A DNA stretch of 64,000 nt from Sebastes aleutianus (taxonomy: Eukaryota; Chordata; Actinopteri; Perciformes; Sebastidae): assembly GCA_916700875.1 (NCBI GenBank), contig CAKAKS010000066.1, positions 3,885,742 to 3,949,741 on the forward strand, written 5' to 3'. A program made the translations under genes and the position numbers. The notes beneath the pieces are model-generated. The model saw only the letters and a program-made list of their open reading frames with translations. It made no database searches and was not told the origin of the DNA. How positions within the stretch are numbered: position 1 is the first letter of the stretch; each line of letters opens with the position of its first letter. Positions 1 through 12,116 of this stretch are shown here, piece by piece.

Positions 1-1206
1 CATTTTTATTATCTGGGATGGGGTTTTTTTTTATGAAATAATCGTTTTAAAGGTCCACATGTGATCCTACCATAAACCCAACCATGAAAAAATCGAAATA
101 TTTGTCAGAGCTTTTGATCATGATACCATGATAACAATAAATTTAGCTGTCTGTTCTATATTCAATTAATTCAATTAAATTCAAAGTCTCCCAGTGAGTG
201 TAGTTATTTTGCTTCTTTCAAGGAGAGGTTTATTTTGAAGTGCAAGGCTCATAACTTCCGGTGTCAGTGTGTGTTTCTGTGTGTAACTTCACAGAGGTCT
301 GCTGGTGCTGCTGCAGAGACAGACAGCCTCTCTGTCTCTGTCTGTCTCAGTCTGTCTCTCTCTGTCTCTGCTTCATGCTGCAGTAGGCAGCTACCAGTCA
401 TAATAACAAGTGTCCCATATTAGACCCATTAAAGGTCTAATAATGTTCATGTATGATGCAACTATTGTGTTGCATTCAATGGCCATACTGTAAAACACAT
501 CACCGACTTCAGTGTTTTATGTGCACTTTTTCCTCTCTGTTTTTCCTTTTTTTCCTTTTTTTCAAACAAAATAAATGTGCTGATAACTGTTTAACACTCA
601 TAAATAAATAGAAATAAAAAAAACATGTATATATCATGTTCCTCCAGACTCACAAACAGTTTCTTTCCCTGGGCCATACGGACACTGAACAAACAATAAA
701 TCTGTGCAATATTAATACACTGAATGTGAAATACATTTGATTGTGCAATATATCCTTTGATGTAATATACACCTCAAGTGCAACTACCTTTGTTTACATT
801 ACATTTAATTTATTACATCTACCCTACCTGTTTTACAAGTGCAATTACCTCTGTTTACATTACATTTATTTGACCTATTTTATTCTCTCTTTAAGACCTC
901 CTGAAAAAGCCCAGTCTGCTCTGATTGGCTTGAGAGGAGATTATAATGCACCTATGCAAAGGTGGTTCTCAAGCTGTGGGCGGTATATTCTAATAGAGCC
1001 TGCATGTGACATAGGAAGGGGAGCCAAATCTGAGTGGGTTGTTGAATCATGCCGTGCGTTCCAATACCCCATACTACCATACTATTTTTAGTATGCCAGA
1101 AAAAGATTTAGTAGGTCCCAATACATAGTATGTCAAATGCAGTATGCCAAAAATACCAGCATGTCCTACTACAGTCCGGTCACATTTTACAGTATATACA
1201 AGCCAA
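1..1206. other. intergenic sequence downstream of wdfy3, no gene seen
   Basis: AT-rich sequence. It holds a CTCTGTCT-type simple repeat near 325-370, a LINE 3' relic (643-699), and a TATG/CATA-rich repeat fragment around 1060-1200. No open frame with coding character was found. Confidence 0.6.
643..699 (+). pseudogene. 3'-end relic of a LINE (CR1/L2/Rex-like) reverse transcriptase ORF
   Basis: Reads SRLTNSFFPWAIRTLNKQ then stop. This resembles the TNSFFPRAIRxLN ending common to LINE ORF2 proteins in fish. No upstream RT sequence remains. Confidence 0.6.
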
Positions 1207-4200
1207 AAATGTCTGAAAAAATGTCTGAAAAAAAGATCTGAAAAATGTCTGAAAAAAAAGTCTGAAAAAATATCCGAAAAAAAAGTCTGAAAAAAAAGAT
1301 CTGAAAAATGTCTGAAAACAAAGTCTGAAAAATTTCCGAAAAATAAGTCTGAAAAAAAAGTCTGAAAAAAATATCTGAAAAAAGTCTGAAAAAAAATATC
1401 TGAAAAAAAAGTCTGAATTAAAAAGTCTGAAAAAATTTCTGAAAAAAAGTCTGAAAAAAAAGTCTGAAAAAAAATATCTGAAAAATGTCTGAAAAATTTC
1501 CGAAAAAAAAGTCTGAAAAAAAATATCTGAAAAATGTCAGAAAAAAAATTCTGAAAAATTGTCCAAAAAGGAAAGATCTAAAAAAAGTCTGAAAAAAAAG
1601 ATCTGAAAAAAGTCTGATAAAAAAGTCTGAAAAAAAATATCTGAAAAATGTCTGAAAAAAAATATCTGAAAAATGTCGGACAAAAATTTCTGAAAAAATG
1701 TCCAAAAAAGAAAGATCTAAAAAAATGTCCGTAAAAAAATTTCTGAAAAAAAATATCTGATAAATGTCGGACAAAAAAAGTCTGAAAAAAAATATCTGAA
1801 AAATGTCGGACAAAAAAAGTCTGAAAAAAAAGTCTGAAAAAAAAAGTCTGAAAAAAAGTCTGAAAAAAAGATCTGAAAAATGTCAGAAAAAAATTTCTGA
1901 AAAAATGTCCAAAAAAGAAAGATCTAAAATAAGTCTGAAAAAAAGATCTGAAAAATGTCTGAAAACAAAGTCTGAAAAATTTCCGAAAAAAAAGTCTGAA
2001 AAAAAATATCTGAAAAATGTCTGAAAAAAAAGATCTGAAAAATGTCCGAAAAACAATTTCTGAAAAATCTCTGAAAAAAAAGTCTGAATTAAAAAGTCCG
2101 AAAAAAAGACTGAAAAAAAGTCTGAAAAAAAAGTCTGAAAAAAAAGATCTGAAAAAAGTCTGATAAAAAAGTCTGAAAAAAAAGATCTGAAAAATGTCTG
2201 AAAAAAAAGATCTGAAAAATGTCCGCAAAAAATTTCTGAAAAAATGTCCAAAAAAGAAAGATCTAAAAAAATGTCCGAAAAAAAAATTCTGAAAAATCTC
2301 TGAAAAAAAAGTCTGAATTAAAAAGTCTGAATTAAAAAGTCTGAATTAAGAAGTCTGAAAAAAAGTCTGAAAAAAAAGTCTGAAAAAAAATATCTGAAAA
2401 ATGTCGGACAAAAAAAGTCTGAAAAAAGTCTGAAAAAAAAGTCTGAAAAAAAAAGTCTGAAAAAAAGTCTGAAAAAAAGATCTGAAAAATGTCAGAAAAA
2501 AATTTCTGAAAAAATGTCCAAAAAAGAAAGATCTAAAAAAAGTCTGAAAAAAATATCTGAAAAATGTCAGAAAACAAAGTCTGAAAAATTTCCAAAAAAA
2601 AAGTCTGAAAAAAAATATCTGAAAAATGTCGGACAAAAAAAGTCTGAAAAAAAGTCTGAAAAAAAATATCTGAAAAATGTCGGACAAAAAAAGTCTGAAA
2701 AAAAGTCTGAAAAAAAGTCTGAAAAAAAGATCTGAAAAATGTCAGAAAAAAAATTCTGAAAAAATGTCCAAAAAAGAAAGATCTAAAAAAATGTCAGAAA
2801 AAAAATTTCTGATAAATCTCTGAAAAAAAAGTCTGAATTAAAAAGTCTGAAAAAAATTCTGAAAAAAAGTCTGAAAAAAGGTCTGAAAAAAAAGTCTGAA
2901 AAATGTCGGACAAAAAAAGTCTGAAAAAAAATATCTGAAAAATGTCGGACAAAAAAAGTCTGAAAAAAAAGTCTGAATTAAAAAGTCTGAAAAAAAGTCT
3001 GAAAAAAAGTCTGAAAAAAAAGTCTGAATTAAAAAGTCTGAATTAAAAAGTCTGAAAAAAAGTCTGAGAAAAAGATCTGAAAAATGTCCGAAAAAAATTT
3101 CTGAAAAAATGTCCAAAAAAGAAAGATCTAAAAAAATGTCCGAAAAAAAATTTCTGATAAACTCTGAAAAAAAAGTCTGAATTAAAAAGTCTGAAAAAAT
3201 TTCTGAAAAAAAGTCTGAAAAAAAGTCTGAAAAAAAAGTCTGAAAAAAAATATCTGAAAAATGTCGGACAAAAAAAGTCTGAAAAAAAATATCTGAAAAA
3301 TGTCGGACAAAAAAAGTCTGAAAAAAAAGTCTGAAAAAAAAAGTCTGAAAAAAAGATCTGAAAAATGTCAGAAAAAATTTTCTGAAAAAATGTCCAAAAA
3401 AGAAAGATCTAAAAAAGTCTGAAAAAAAATATCTGAAAAATGTCTGAAAACAAAGTCTGAAAAATTTCCGAAAAAAAATTCTGAAAAAAAATATCTGAAA
3501 AATGTCTGAAAAAAAATATCTGAAAAATGTCCGAAAAAAAATTCTGAAAAAATGTCCAAAAAAGAAAGATCTAAAAAAATGTCCGAAAAACAATTTCTGA
3601 AAAATCTCTGAAAAAAAAGTCTGAATTAAAAAGTCTGAAAAAAAGTCTGAAAAAAAAGTCTGAAAAAAAATATCTGAAAAATGTCGGACAAAAAAAGTCT
3701 GAAAAAAAAGATCTGAAAAAAGTCTGAAAAAAAGATCTGAAAAATGTCCGAAAAAAATTTCTGAAAAAATGTCCAAAAAAGAAAGATCTAAAAAAATGTC
3801 CGAAAAAAAATTTCTGATAAATCTCTGAAAAAAAAGTCTGAATTAAAAAGTCTGAAAAAATTTCTGAAAAAATGTCCGAAAAAGAAAGATCTAAAAAAAT
3901 GTCCGAAAAAAAAGATCTGAAAAATGTCTGAAAAAAAAGATCTGGAAAATGTCAGACAAAAAAAATTTCTGAAAAATCTCTGAAAAAAGTCTGAATTAAA
4001 AAGTCTGAAAAAAAGCCTGAAAAAAAGTCTGGAAAAAAAGATCTGGAAAATGTCTGAAAAAATGTCCGAAAAAGAAGACTGAAAAAAAAGATCTGAAAAA
4101 TGTCTGAAAAATATGTCTGAAAAAATGTCCGAAAAAAAAGATCTAAAAAAATGTTCGAAAAATAAGATCTGAAAAAATGTCCAAAAAAAAGTCAGAGAAA

Positions 4201-4390
4201 TGTCCGAAAAAAGTCTGAAAAAAATCTGAAAAATGTCTGAAAAATGTCTGAAAAATGTCCAAAAAAAGCCTGAAAAAAGTCTGAAAAATATCAGAAAAAT
4301 TTCCCAAATAGTCTGAAAAAAGTCAGAAAAATATCAGAAAAAAGTCAGAAAAATGTCTGAAAAAAGTCAGAAAAATGTCCAAAAAAAGTC
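1207..4390. repeat. 3.2 kb A-rich satellite/minisatellite with higher-order pattern
   Basis: Degenerate units of about 11-12 bases of the type GTCTGAAAAAA / ATCTGAAAAAT, alternating with GTCCGAAAA, GTCGGACAAAA and TTTCTGAAAA variants. A longer block around GAAAGATCTAAAA recurs at least ten times (near 1570, 1706, 1916, 2256, 2524, 2775, 3118, 3400, 3560, 3778, 3882), showing higher-order duplication. Units lose order after about 4000. Long Phe- or Lys-rich open frames here are by-products of the repeat. Confidence 0.95.
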
Positions 4391-4420
4391 GATGCCAAAA
4401 CTCTAAAATTATGATAGTAT

Positions 4421-4680
4421 TTTTTTTCTACAGTACGAGGATCAGGGCTAATGGCGTCCCGTTGTCCCGGGGACAATAGAAAATTTCCTTGATAATACTA
4501 CATTGTGAACAACAAATCCATGTTCAAATCAGCAGGGGGAGAGCTAGTTAACGTTAGCTGTAAGCAGCTGGTGGGAAACACAGTCCTGCTTGGCTAAATA
4601 ACGGTAATAAAAGAGTGCACGTTGAAGTACATGGGATTTATCGTTTTGTTTTTGTTTTTTGGGTATTGTGACAACAAAAT
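4421..4680. repeat. dispersed repeat fragment, related to 61098-61775
   Basis: Shares blocks such as GGCGTCCCGTTGT, GAGAGCTAGTTAACGTTAGC and TGTTGAAGTACATG-like sequence with the copy near 61200-61700. Confidence 0.7.
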
Positions 4681-4720
4681 GAAAGAATTGAGTCTGTTCT
4701 TTGGTGGTAAACAGCAATTA

Positions 4721-4726
4721 TTTATT
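4721..4726 (-). promoter_or_regulatory. probable wdfy3 poly(A) signal AATAAA
   Basis: AATAAA on the gene strand, followed within 50 bases by T/G-rich sequence (CATTTTGTTGTCAC). It sits just before a dispersed repeat and the satellite, where unique sequence ends. Confidence 0.55.
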
Positions 4727-7700
4727 GAAATGAAATTAAAAGAATAAGTACCAGATCTATTGCGTTATTGTAACATTTTGTCTCTGTAAGGGGGTTGGGG
4801 GGGGGGAGGTTACTCTACTGTTTCTGCTCTTGGAGGATGTAGTGAACACAAATATACAAGGAACATTCAGCTATCACAGATTGCACACCAGATACTGTAG
4901 TAATGCAGTCTAATACGAGACCACCAAAATAATCCAAGAGTTTCTCTTTTTTTTTCTTCTTCTTCTTCATTAGTCCTTAATTGTTTTTTTTCCCATAAAG
5001 AGTACAAAAGTCCACCCAGAGTTGGGGACACGATCTCCGGCTCTGTACACAAACCTGTCGCTCGGTCGAACTCATCAGACAATGCCTCCAAACAAAAAAG
5101 ACAAAAAGAACAAAATATAATGCCGAGAACATGTACAATGCACTGACACAGAAAGTCAGCTGTGTTAATAGACATGCAACAAGTAACAAAACTTGCTGAA
5201 ATCGCAATAATCATTAAAAAAAAAATCTAAAACCAGTTATAATTGCATAAATACTTTGTACAGTTCATTTATCCGCTGTGAAATGCACCTTTCTGTTAAA
5301 ATGACAAACTGCATTCAATAAAAACCTGTGATTCCTCTCGACTTTTGTTTTTGTACAGGTGAAGGTGCAAACGAACTCATGATTGATAGAAGCTGACTTC
5401 AGCGAGATGGCATGATTGCACTAATTTACAGTACGTAAATGCAGAATGATATAAGGACAATAACAAGAGTGCATATTATTATTTTAACATCGTGGGGGGG
5501 GTGAATATTAAAGTGTTTTCTTTCTTTTTTGTACATGTTTGAGACTCTGTGAGGAGGAGTAGTGGGAGACAAAAAGAAAACAGTTTTCTCTGGGAAAGAA
5601 AGAAAAAGCAGCACTTGAATGCAACGTTGTTGCCCACAGAACCACGAACAAAACAAACATGTATGAAGAGAGAAGAGGGCAACGAAAACACCATGTACAG
5701 ACTTTACATAAAAACAAAAACACTTTCTTAATGTCCGACTATTAAACCCAGCAGCAGCAGCAGCGTCCAGCAGAATAAAACGTGCTTTATGGTGATAAAT
5801 TATGAACTTATATCCATGACAATGTACATTTTCTGTTAGAAAAACATATGAATCCCCTCTGATATTAACGTGTCAACATGGCAGCCTTGTACGGAGGTCA
5901 ATCTGTGCCAAAATGTTAGATCTTACTGAATATTTTACTGTTTAAATGATCTTTTTGCTGTAGATTTTTACTGTTGTTTCGCCTGTTGTTTAACATAAAC
6001 AGTGTCGGATCTATGAGGTTACATTTGTGCTAGAATTTGAACATTTCTTAAGGTTTTACACGATCATTTTTTTCGATTAATTTGCGTGTCAATATATTTT
6101 TTAGAACTGTTATTTTTGTTACAAGCACTTTCACACAAAATGCAAAGATTGCGACTCTAAAATGGACAGTCAGTGACACTTTATTGGCACATCTTAAAGT
6201 AGTGACTTTTCAAGCAGATGCTCTTCTTCAGATTTGTCTGAAAAAAATGGCACTACTTTAAGATGTGCCAATAAATTGCACCTAAGGGAGCTACAGTGTG
6301 TACATTTTTCATTGCTGTCTATTGGTCCAGCACCTCAGCACCTGCCTACCACGACTTTGTATGTGCATGACCACCTTACGTGGTCAGTTAGTGACAAAAC
6401 AGCAGGGATGATAATCAGACAATCTCACAACAAAAGCCTTAACAAACGAGAAACAGTGAACTTTGACGAATGTACAAAATCAGATTTTTGGCACAAATTA
6501 AACTTCATAGATTTATCCACATAGGTTGATATCTCTGAACTAATATTGACCCCCTAAAAAAAAAAAAAATCATCTTATCAAAACCTTCAATTAACTAAAT
6601 ACATCTCAGGATAACTGAACTAACTCCATGCTGAATTCAAGTAATTTCATCTTAAACTTGCTTAAATTATGGATTTATTTATGTATGTTATTTAATTGTT
6701 TCCTTGGCATCCTTGATTATTATTAATATATAATTATTAATTATGCATATAAAACAGGATACATTATTGTTGAAATAGGAAATCATGATGTGGATTTAAT
6801 GCTACAATGCTCACTCTAAATCTACGGACGCTTTCCTGCATTTGTACCAAAAAAAAAAAAAAAAAAGGTAAAACATCAGTTCAGTCCGACAGTCTCAACG
6901 TATTTAACTTTTTAGACAAAAGATATTTAGAAAATCTGAGCTGAGATGTTGTCCTGTTTGGACTGTTGGGGAATTTCATAATATGTGAATTAATGGTTGA
7001 AATAATTATTTACATCTTCTCCCACGTCTCTAATAATCTCTTTCTCTGAAAGGCGGCTGCTGCTGCTGCAGTTTAACGTCTTCTCTAAGGACTGAGGATA
7101 AAGTGTGCGGAGTGCCACATGTGCTGTAATAATGCCACAGGGTCAGAGTGAAAGTCTGTAAGAGTAGAAACCAACAAGAGAATAAAAACCACAATATACA
7201 CTAAGAGTCCCTTTTTTTGTGTGCATTCAAAAAGCCGCTTTGACGCTTTACAGTAACTAAAATACATGAAAGAGACACGACGGAAAAGCGACATTAATTA
7301 CGAGTGTGCGTTACTTTTTACCTAATTCATAGTTTATCAAAGATGAACTCTTTATGTTTTCTCTCTCTAGACAAAAAATAGGAAAACACAACGGAGTGAT
7401 ATGGTTTTAAAAATAAAATCTGAAATGATAACGTGTCCAGTCTTCAGACAGCAGCAACAACAACAAAAATCCTCCAAATGGGAATTCATATAAAGGACAT
7501 AATCGATTAAAAAAATCATCATAATTGATATATCAAAAACAATTTGGCGGAAGAAACAAATCAGATAATAAATCTCTGTGTGATGGTGATGGCTTGACGC
7601 TGTGGGCAACACTCACAAAATAAAACTTTGTAAACAACAAATGAAATTAAAAAAGAAAATCATTTTGCATAACTAGACCAACTAGTAAAGTCAACCCACA

Positions 7701-8311
7701 GACATTAATTATTGACATTCATATCCCTTCCTCTGGACTCGCCGTGACTCGTGACGCAGACTACACACAATCGTTTTGTTTTTTTTAAAGCCAGGAGTGG
7801 TTAGTCACAACGCTATGTTACAGGCAAGTTGTTTTTTCTCATTGACCTTATCTTTTGTTCTGTGTTTGATCCTCGTTGAGTTAAAAAGGCCATGGTAAAT
7901 ATTTACAATATTAACAAGTTTGTCTTGCGGTGAAAGAGGAAAGGAGGTTTCCCTGTTCTTGATCTCAAAGCAAAAATGGCGGGTGATTGATTCAAGCGTG
8001 CCGCATCGAGGGTGCTTTTTGCTTTTTTTTCTCTCCTCCAGGTGAGTGCAGGTGGTAAAAGTGGTGATTGAGTTTTTTCTCCTCCTTCGCTGAGACGGCC
8101 GACATTCCCTCCTGTTGCAGTCTGTCAGTGTGTTACAGTACATGTGGTTACTGGACGTACGAGAGGATAAAGGGGGTGGAGGGTTTATGGAGGGAGAGCG
8201 GGAGGTGTTCAGGGAACAACGAGGCAGTTGGAGGAATGAAATGCTCCTCAGCTCAGGTTGGAGTCCTCAGCAGGAGGAGGTGTTTCTTCCAGGTGGAGGT
8301 GGAGGAGGAGC
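4727..8311 (-). other. wdfy3: wdfy3 3' UTR (about 3.6 kb)
   Basis: From the stop to the poly(A) signal there is no recognisable gene. It is AT-rich with short A or T runs and one strong hairpin (6180-6275). The length is similar to what is usual for this gene in vertebrates. The exact end is inferred from the poly(A) hexamer. Confidence 0.6.
6180..6275. repeat. perfect 25 bp inverted repeat (hairpin) in the 3' UTR
   Basis: Arms 6180-6204 and 6251-6275 are exact reverse complements with a 46-base loop. Each arm carries AATAAA on one strand, so both strands show a poly(A) hexamer. Confidence 0.92.
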
Positions 8312-8432
8312 TCAGTTTCTGCAGCCGTCCTCGGCGCTTCTCTCGTGTTGAAGGTTGTAGTAACAGTTCTGACAAACTCGCACCGGTGACGAGATCTTCA
8401 GCCGTTTGATCTCCGACTGGAAGCGACTGCAC
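8312..8432 (-). CDS. wdfy3: wdfy3 exon e49, FYVE second half and stop
   Basis: 121 bases encoding CSRFQSEIKRLKISSPVRV through EDGCRN and TGA (8312-8314). The RVC motif and the CQNC zinc pair complete the FYVE finger. The human C-terminus is slightly longer after the last conserved HER. Confidence 0.97.
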
Positions 8433-11400
8433 CTGCAGAACAAGAAGAGACCAGGTGGAATATTTAGAAAATGGTAAGCTGGAAATACAGGTAACTAACG
8501 GGAGAAACACAGAGACGTAAAAAGTAAGAATCTAAGGCTACATCCACACTAATACGCTACTAATACGATCTCTCCAGATGAGCGTTTTAGGGCTGGTGTA
8601 AACAGGAAGCACCGCGGTTGGTTGTTTAGTTGCAGACAATATGACGAAGGATAACAGCAATGGTGAAAAGTAAGACCAGAGATTTCTTTGCTCGGACCGA
8701 CGACAAGGTGGAGCTGTTACTGAAAGTAACACACGAGTATGAGGCAACAGATGTTGTGTTTTCTTCTGAAAAAGGTTCACGTGATAGGAGTGTGACAAAT
8801 CAGAGAAGGACCCGTCATGACTGATAAGATCCAATCAAGAAGCGAACGTGGATGTCAGTTTTTGCGCCCTCAAATTCATGGTTGTCAATGTAGACGCACA
8901 GCAGGCGCTCTGAAATGCGAGAGCGGCGCCGGTGCCCCGAGATAACGCTGCAGCGCGCATAGGGCTGGCCCCCAATTTACTGCAGTCCAGCCAAAAATGG
9001 AAGGAGAATGCAAATATATGCAGTCCTTTGGACCCCTTTAAATTTGATCACACTTATAATATAAATGTAGAAGTGTATAAATGTAAATATATACGTATTC
9101 AAATTAAGTAAATCAACTTTTGATGTTTCCTCACAATAACCGTAATGACAAAGCAAGAAGAACATGTTTTAGAGACTTTCGCAAATGTATTAAAAACCTA
9201 AAAATAAAGTCTCTCATTTGCATTTACAATCTACTTTCCAAAGCCAGTGTGAATGAGCATATACAGCCCATGATAGTCATTTTGAAATGTTTGAACAGTA
9301 CTTGACTTACTTTTGGCAGAAGAGCTGCCCGCAGTTCCTGCAGTGGTGGCGTCGCTCGGTGAGGGAGAAGCGAACCGAGCAGCCGGAGCAGCTGTCGACC
9401 ACCTCGTCCTTCACCCAGTGGTCGGCCGCCGAACGGCCCGGCTGGTCGCTCACCGACCAGCTGAAGACCCGACCGCGACCGTCGCCCACCAGGATCTTAC
9501 TGTGGTCCCTGAAGAGAGGACGGGAGAGGGAGGAGAAGAATTCAGCAAGGACGTCTTTTCTAAAATATCTGCTTTGACTAGATTCGAATTGTGGCTTGTG
9601 TTCGATAGTATGTACAATATCTTCCAATCTTCCATTTGTTTAAAAGAAAATACAGTTTGTAGAAGAAGCTCTCCTGAAGAATCAAACGAATATTAAACTT
9701 TACAAAAATAAAGGATTAATCTTGGTCAGTTTGGTGCGGGACACTCGGCTCTCTTACTTGGAGATGGCGAGGGATGTGATTTCGGCTGGCTGAGCGTTGT
9801 CCTTGCGATCAAACGCCGTGTGCATGGTGAGTTTGCTCCGGAAGACCAGCTGGCGCTCCCATCTGTAGCCTGCGAACAAACAAAAATAAACACTTTAACA
9901 CTGCGACCAACACGCTGTCATCAGATCAGCAGAGAGTACTACTGAGAGATTTGTTTTGAGAAGAACCCCTGATGAACCCAGAGGTCCTCTGTCATGTTTT
10001 CTTAACAGGATCAAGAGCTGATAAACAACATTTGTAATAATCTCTGGACACCCACCGGCCCTGAGCTGGTTGTACGTCCGTGCGTCCAATGCGGAGGGCT
10101 GAAGAGGCTGCGGCGCTGAGCCCTGGCCTGGGTGAGCCGGGTGAGGGTGAGGATGAGGATGAGGATGAGGATGAGGGTGAGGGTGAGGATGAGGATGAGC
10201 ATGAGGGACCTTCGTTTGGCCCTCAGAGTAGTTGACGAACACGAAGCCGTCCTTCTCGTCGATGCTGAGGGTGTCTGACCAGCGGTGAGAGTCGTCAGAG
10301 CTGCTGTCCATCGACCACGAGGCTCCCGTTCGGGCTGAAGGACCTTAAAGAGATTTTAACGTCAGGAATGTGAACGTGAGGTTCATTTCTGGTAAAAGGA
10401 AGTCTACATCCTCAGTAAACAAAATAAATGGGAAATACAAGACACTAATTTAGTTTTGAAAGACAAAAGTGCTGCTGATATCTGTGTCCCAGAGCAGCGT
10501 TTGTTTAGGTAAAACCAGCTAAAGAGTGAGAACTGTTGAGGAGAGGAGCTGCTGGTTGAGTACCTCTGGGTCTGTGGACGGCGCTGCCCGGTTGGCTGCC
10601 TCCACCCGTTGACGGGTTGCGCGGCGCTTTGGGCTCCTGGCTCAGACTGGGCTCTTCTCCATCCGACTCGCTGCTGTCCTCCTCGCCGTTGTGAGGCTCG
10701 CCACCCTCTGAGACACGGAGAGAATTAGTAACTTCAATTTCCATCGTCAATTTATTGTGCTCACTTGTACTTACAGAAATAAAACATAAGCAGGCAAAGA
10801 AAGGTGTACCAACAAGGTATCTTATGTTTGTGGATGTGTCACTGTATCACTGAGACAAAAATCTCAGTCCAGCCATCATTTGGTGCAGCAGCTACTAATC
10901 ATTTGTTATTTATTTTTCCCATCAGGACTCACCGATCTTCTCCTCAACACAGCATTCAGGCACATCTGGCTCTACCGGCTCTGGAGCAGGGGTTTCTGGG
11001 ACTTGGAGGAACTCCATTCTCCAAAACTACAAAGAAATATTTAAAGACAGGTTTAGTGTACAGGTTAAGCATGGTTTAGTTAAACCAAGGGCTCTTTCAC
11101 CAGTTTGGTTAGTCCAAATCAGAGAAAATTGATACTTTTGGTTTGTTTTCTATTCAGTCTGGTTCAGTTTCACAGTGCACAAGTTAAGCGGAAATAATAA
11201 AAAAAAAAAAAAAAATTGGCTGAAAGTCCTGTACGAAGGAGCAGGGCAAAAGTTTTTTCACTTTGACTCGTCACTGATCTACCGCACACACAAATCCCTT
11301 CTCCTCCAGTTTATCTCCAATAAACGTCACTATTTGTGTGGACTTTATTCAGCATATTCTGTATGTTCTCTTCAGCCCGGATGTCAAAGCAAACATTGGA

Positions 11401-12081
11401 CTTCTGCAGAAGTCCAAGTCAGTTTTCTCCCACTCATGTTAACCTGTTGTTTACTTGTGTCCATCTCAACAAATTCCTTTCTGCAATTGGGTCGGATTAT
11501 GTTCTCACTGAGATCTAACGGCCCCACAGTTCACTTGGAAAGAGTCAGAGTCCACCTCTCGTAAGTGGTTTCGTACCAGTTGTTTTGGTTAAAAAAATTA
11601 AAAATATAAATGGACTAAATGTTGGCTTGTGAAAGCTAAAAAGAGTAGAAGTTAAGTTTAGCTCCTCCATAGCGGATGTAGTCCGATTTTCTCTTTGACT
11701 TTGCAGGAATAGGGACAACAACAAATATTCTGCAGTGCTATTCATAACTCTTACTTGTTATATTCTTGTTTTTAAGAAGACCTATCATGCATTGGCACAA
11801 AGTTGGACAAAAGCCTAACAAGTGAATACTTCTGTCTGCAACAGATACCACCATCAGTATGATAGCTGTCAGTAAGATTAAAGTGGGCATGGTTACCCTG
11901 ACGACGCCGTCCGAGTGTCCGGTGACGATGACGTTCTGCGTGTCCCACTCGTTCATCTCCGACACGCAGCAGCACAGGATCTGCTGGCTGCGCCCCGTGA
12001 AGGTGTTGGCGCTGGCGATGGGGCTGCCGTTGATGCTCCACACGTGGATGTACGTGCCTGCACACGACACAATGTCTCCCT

Positions 12082-12116
<35 letters not shown>

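Noticed and set aside
1418..3776. Long Phe-rich frames on minus and Lys/Ser-rich frames on plus, up to 312 residues
   Set aside because: They are translations of the A-rich satellite with no stops in the unit; no start context, splice signals or domain.
1207..4390. CRISPR-like regular repeats
   Set aside because: No distinct repeats separated by unique spacers, and the genome is eukaryotic; it is a satellite.
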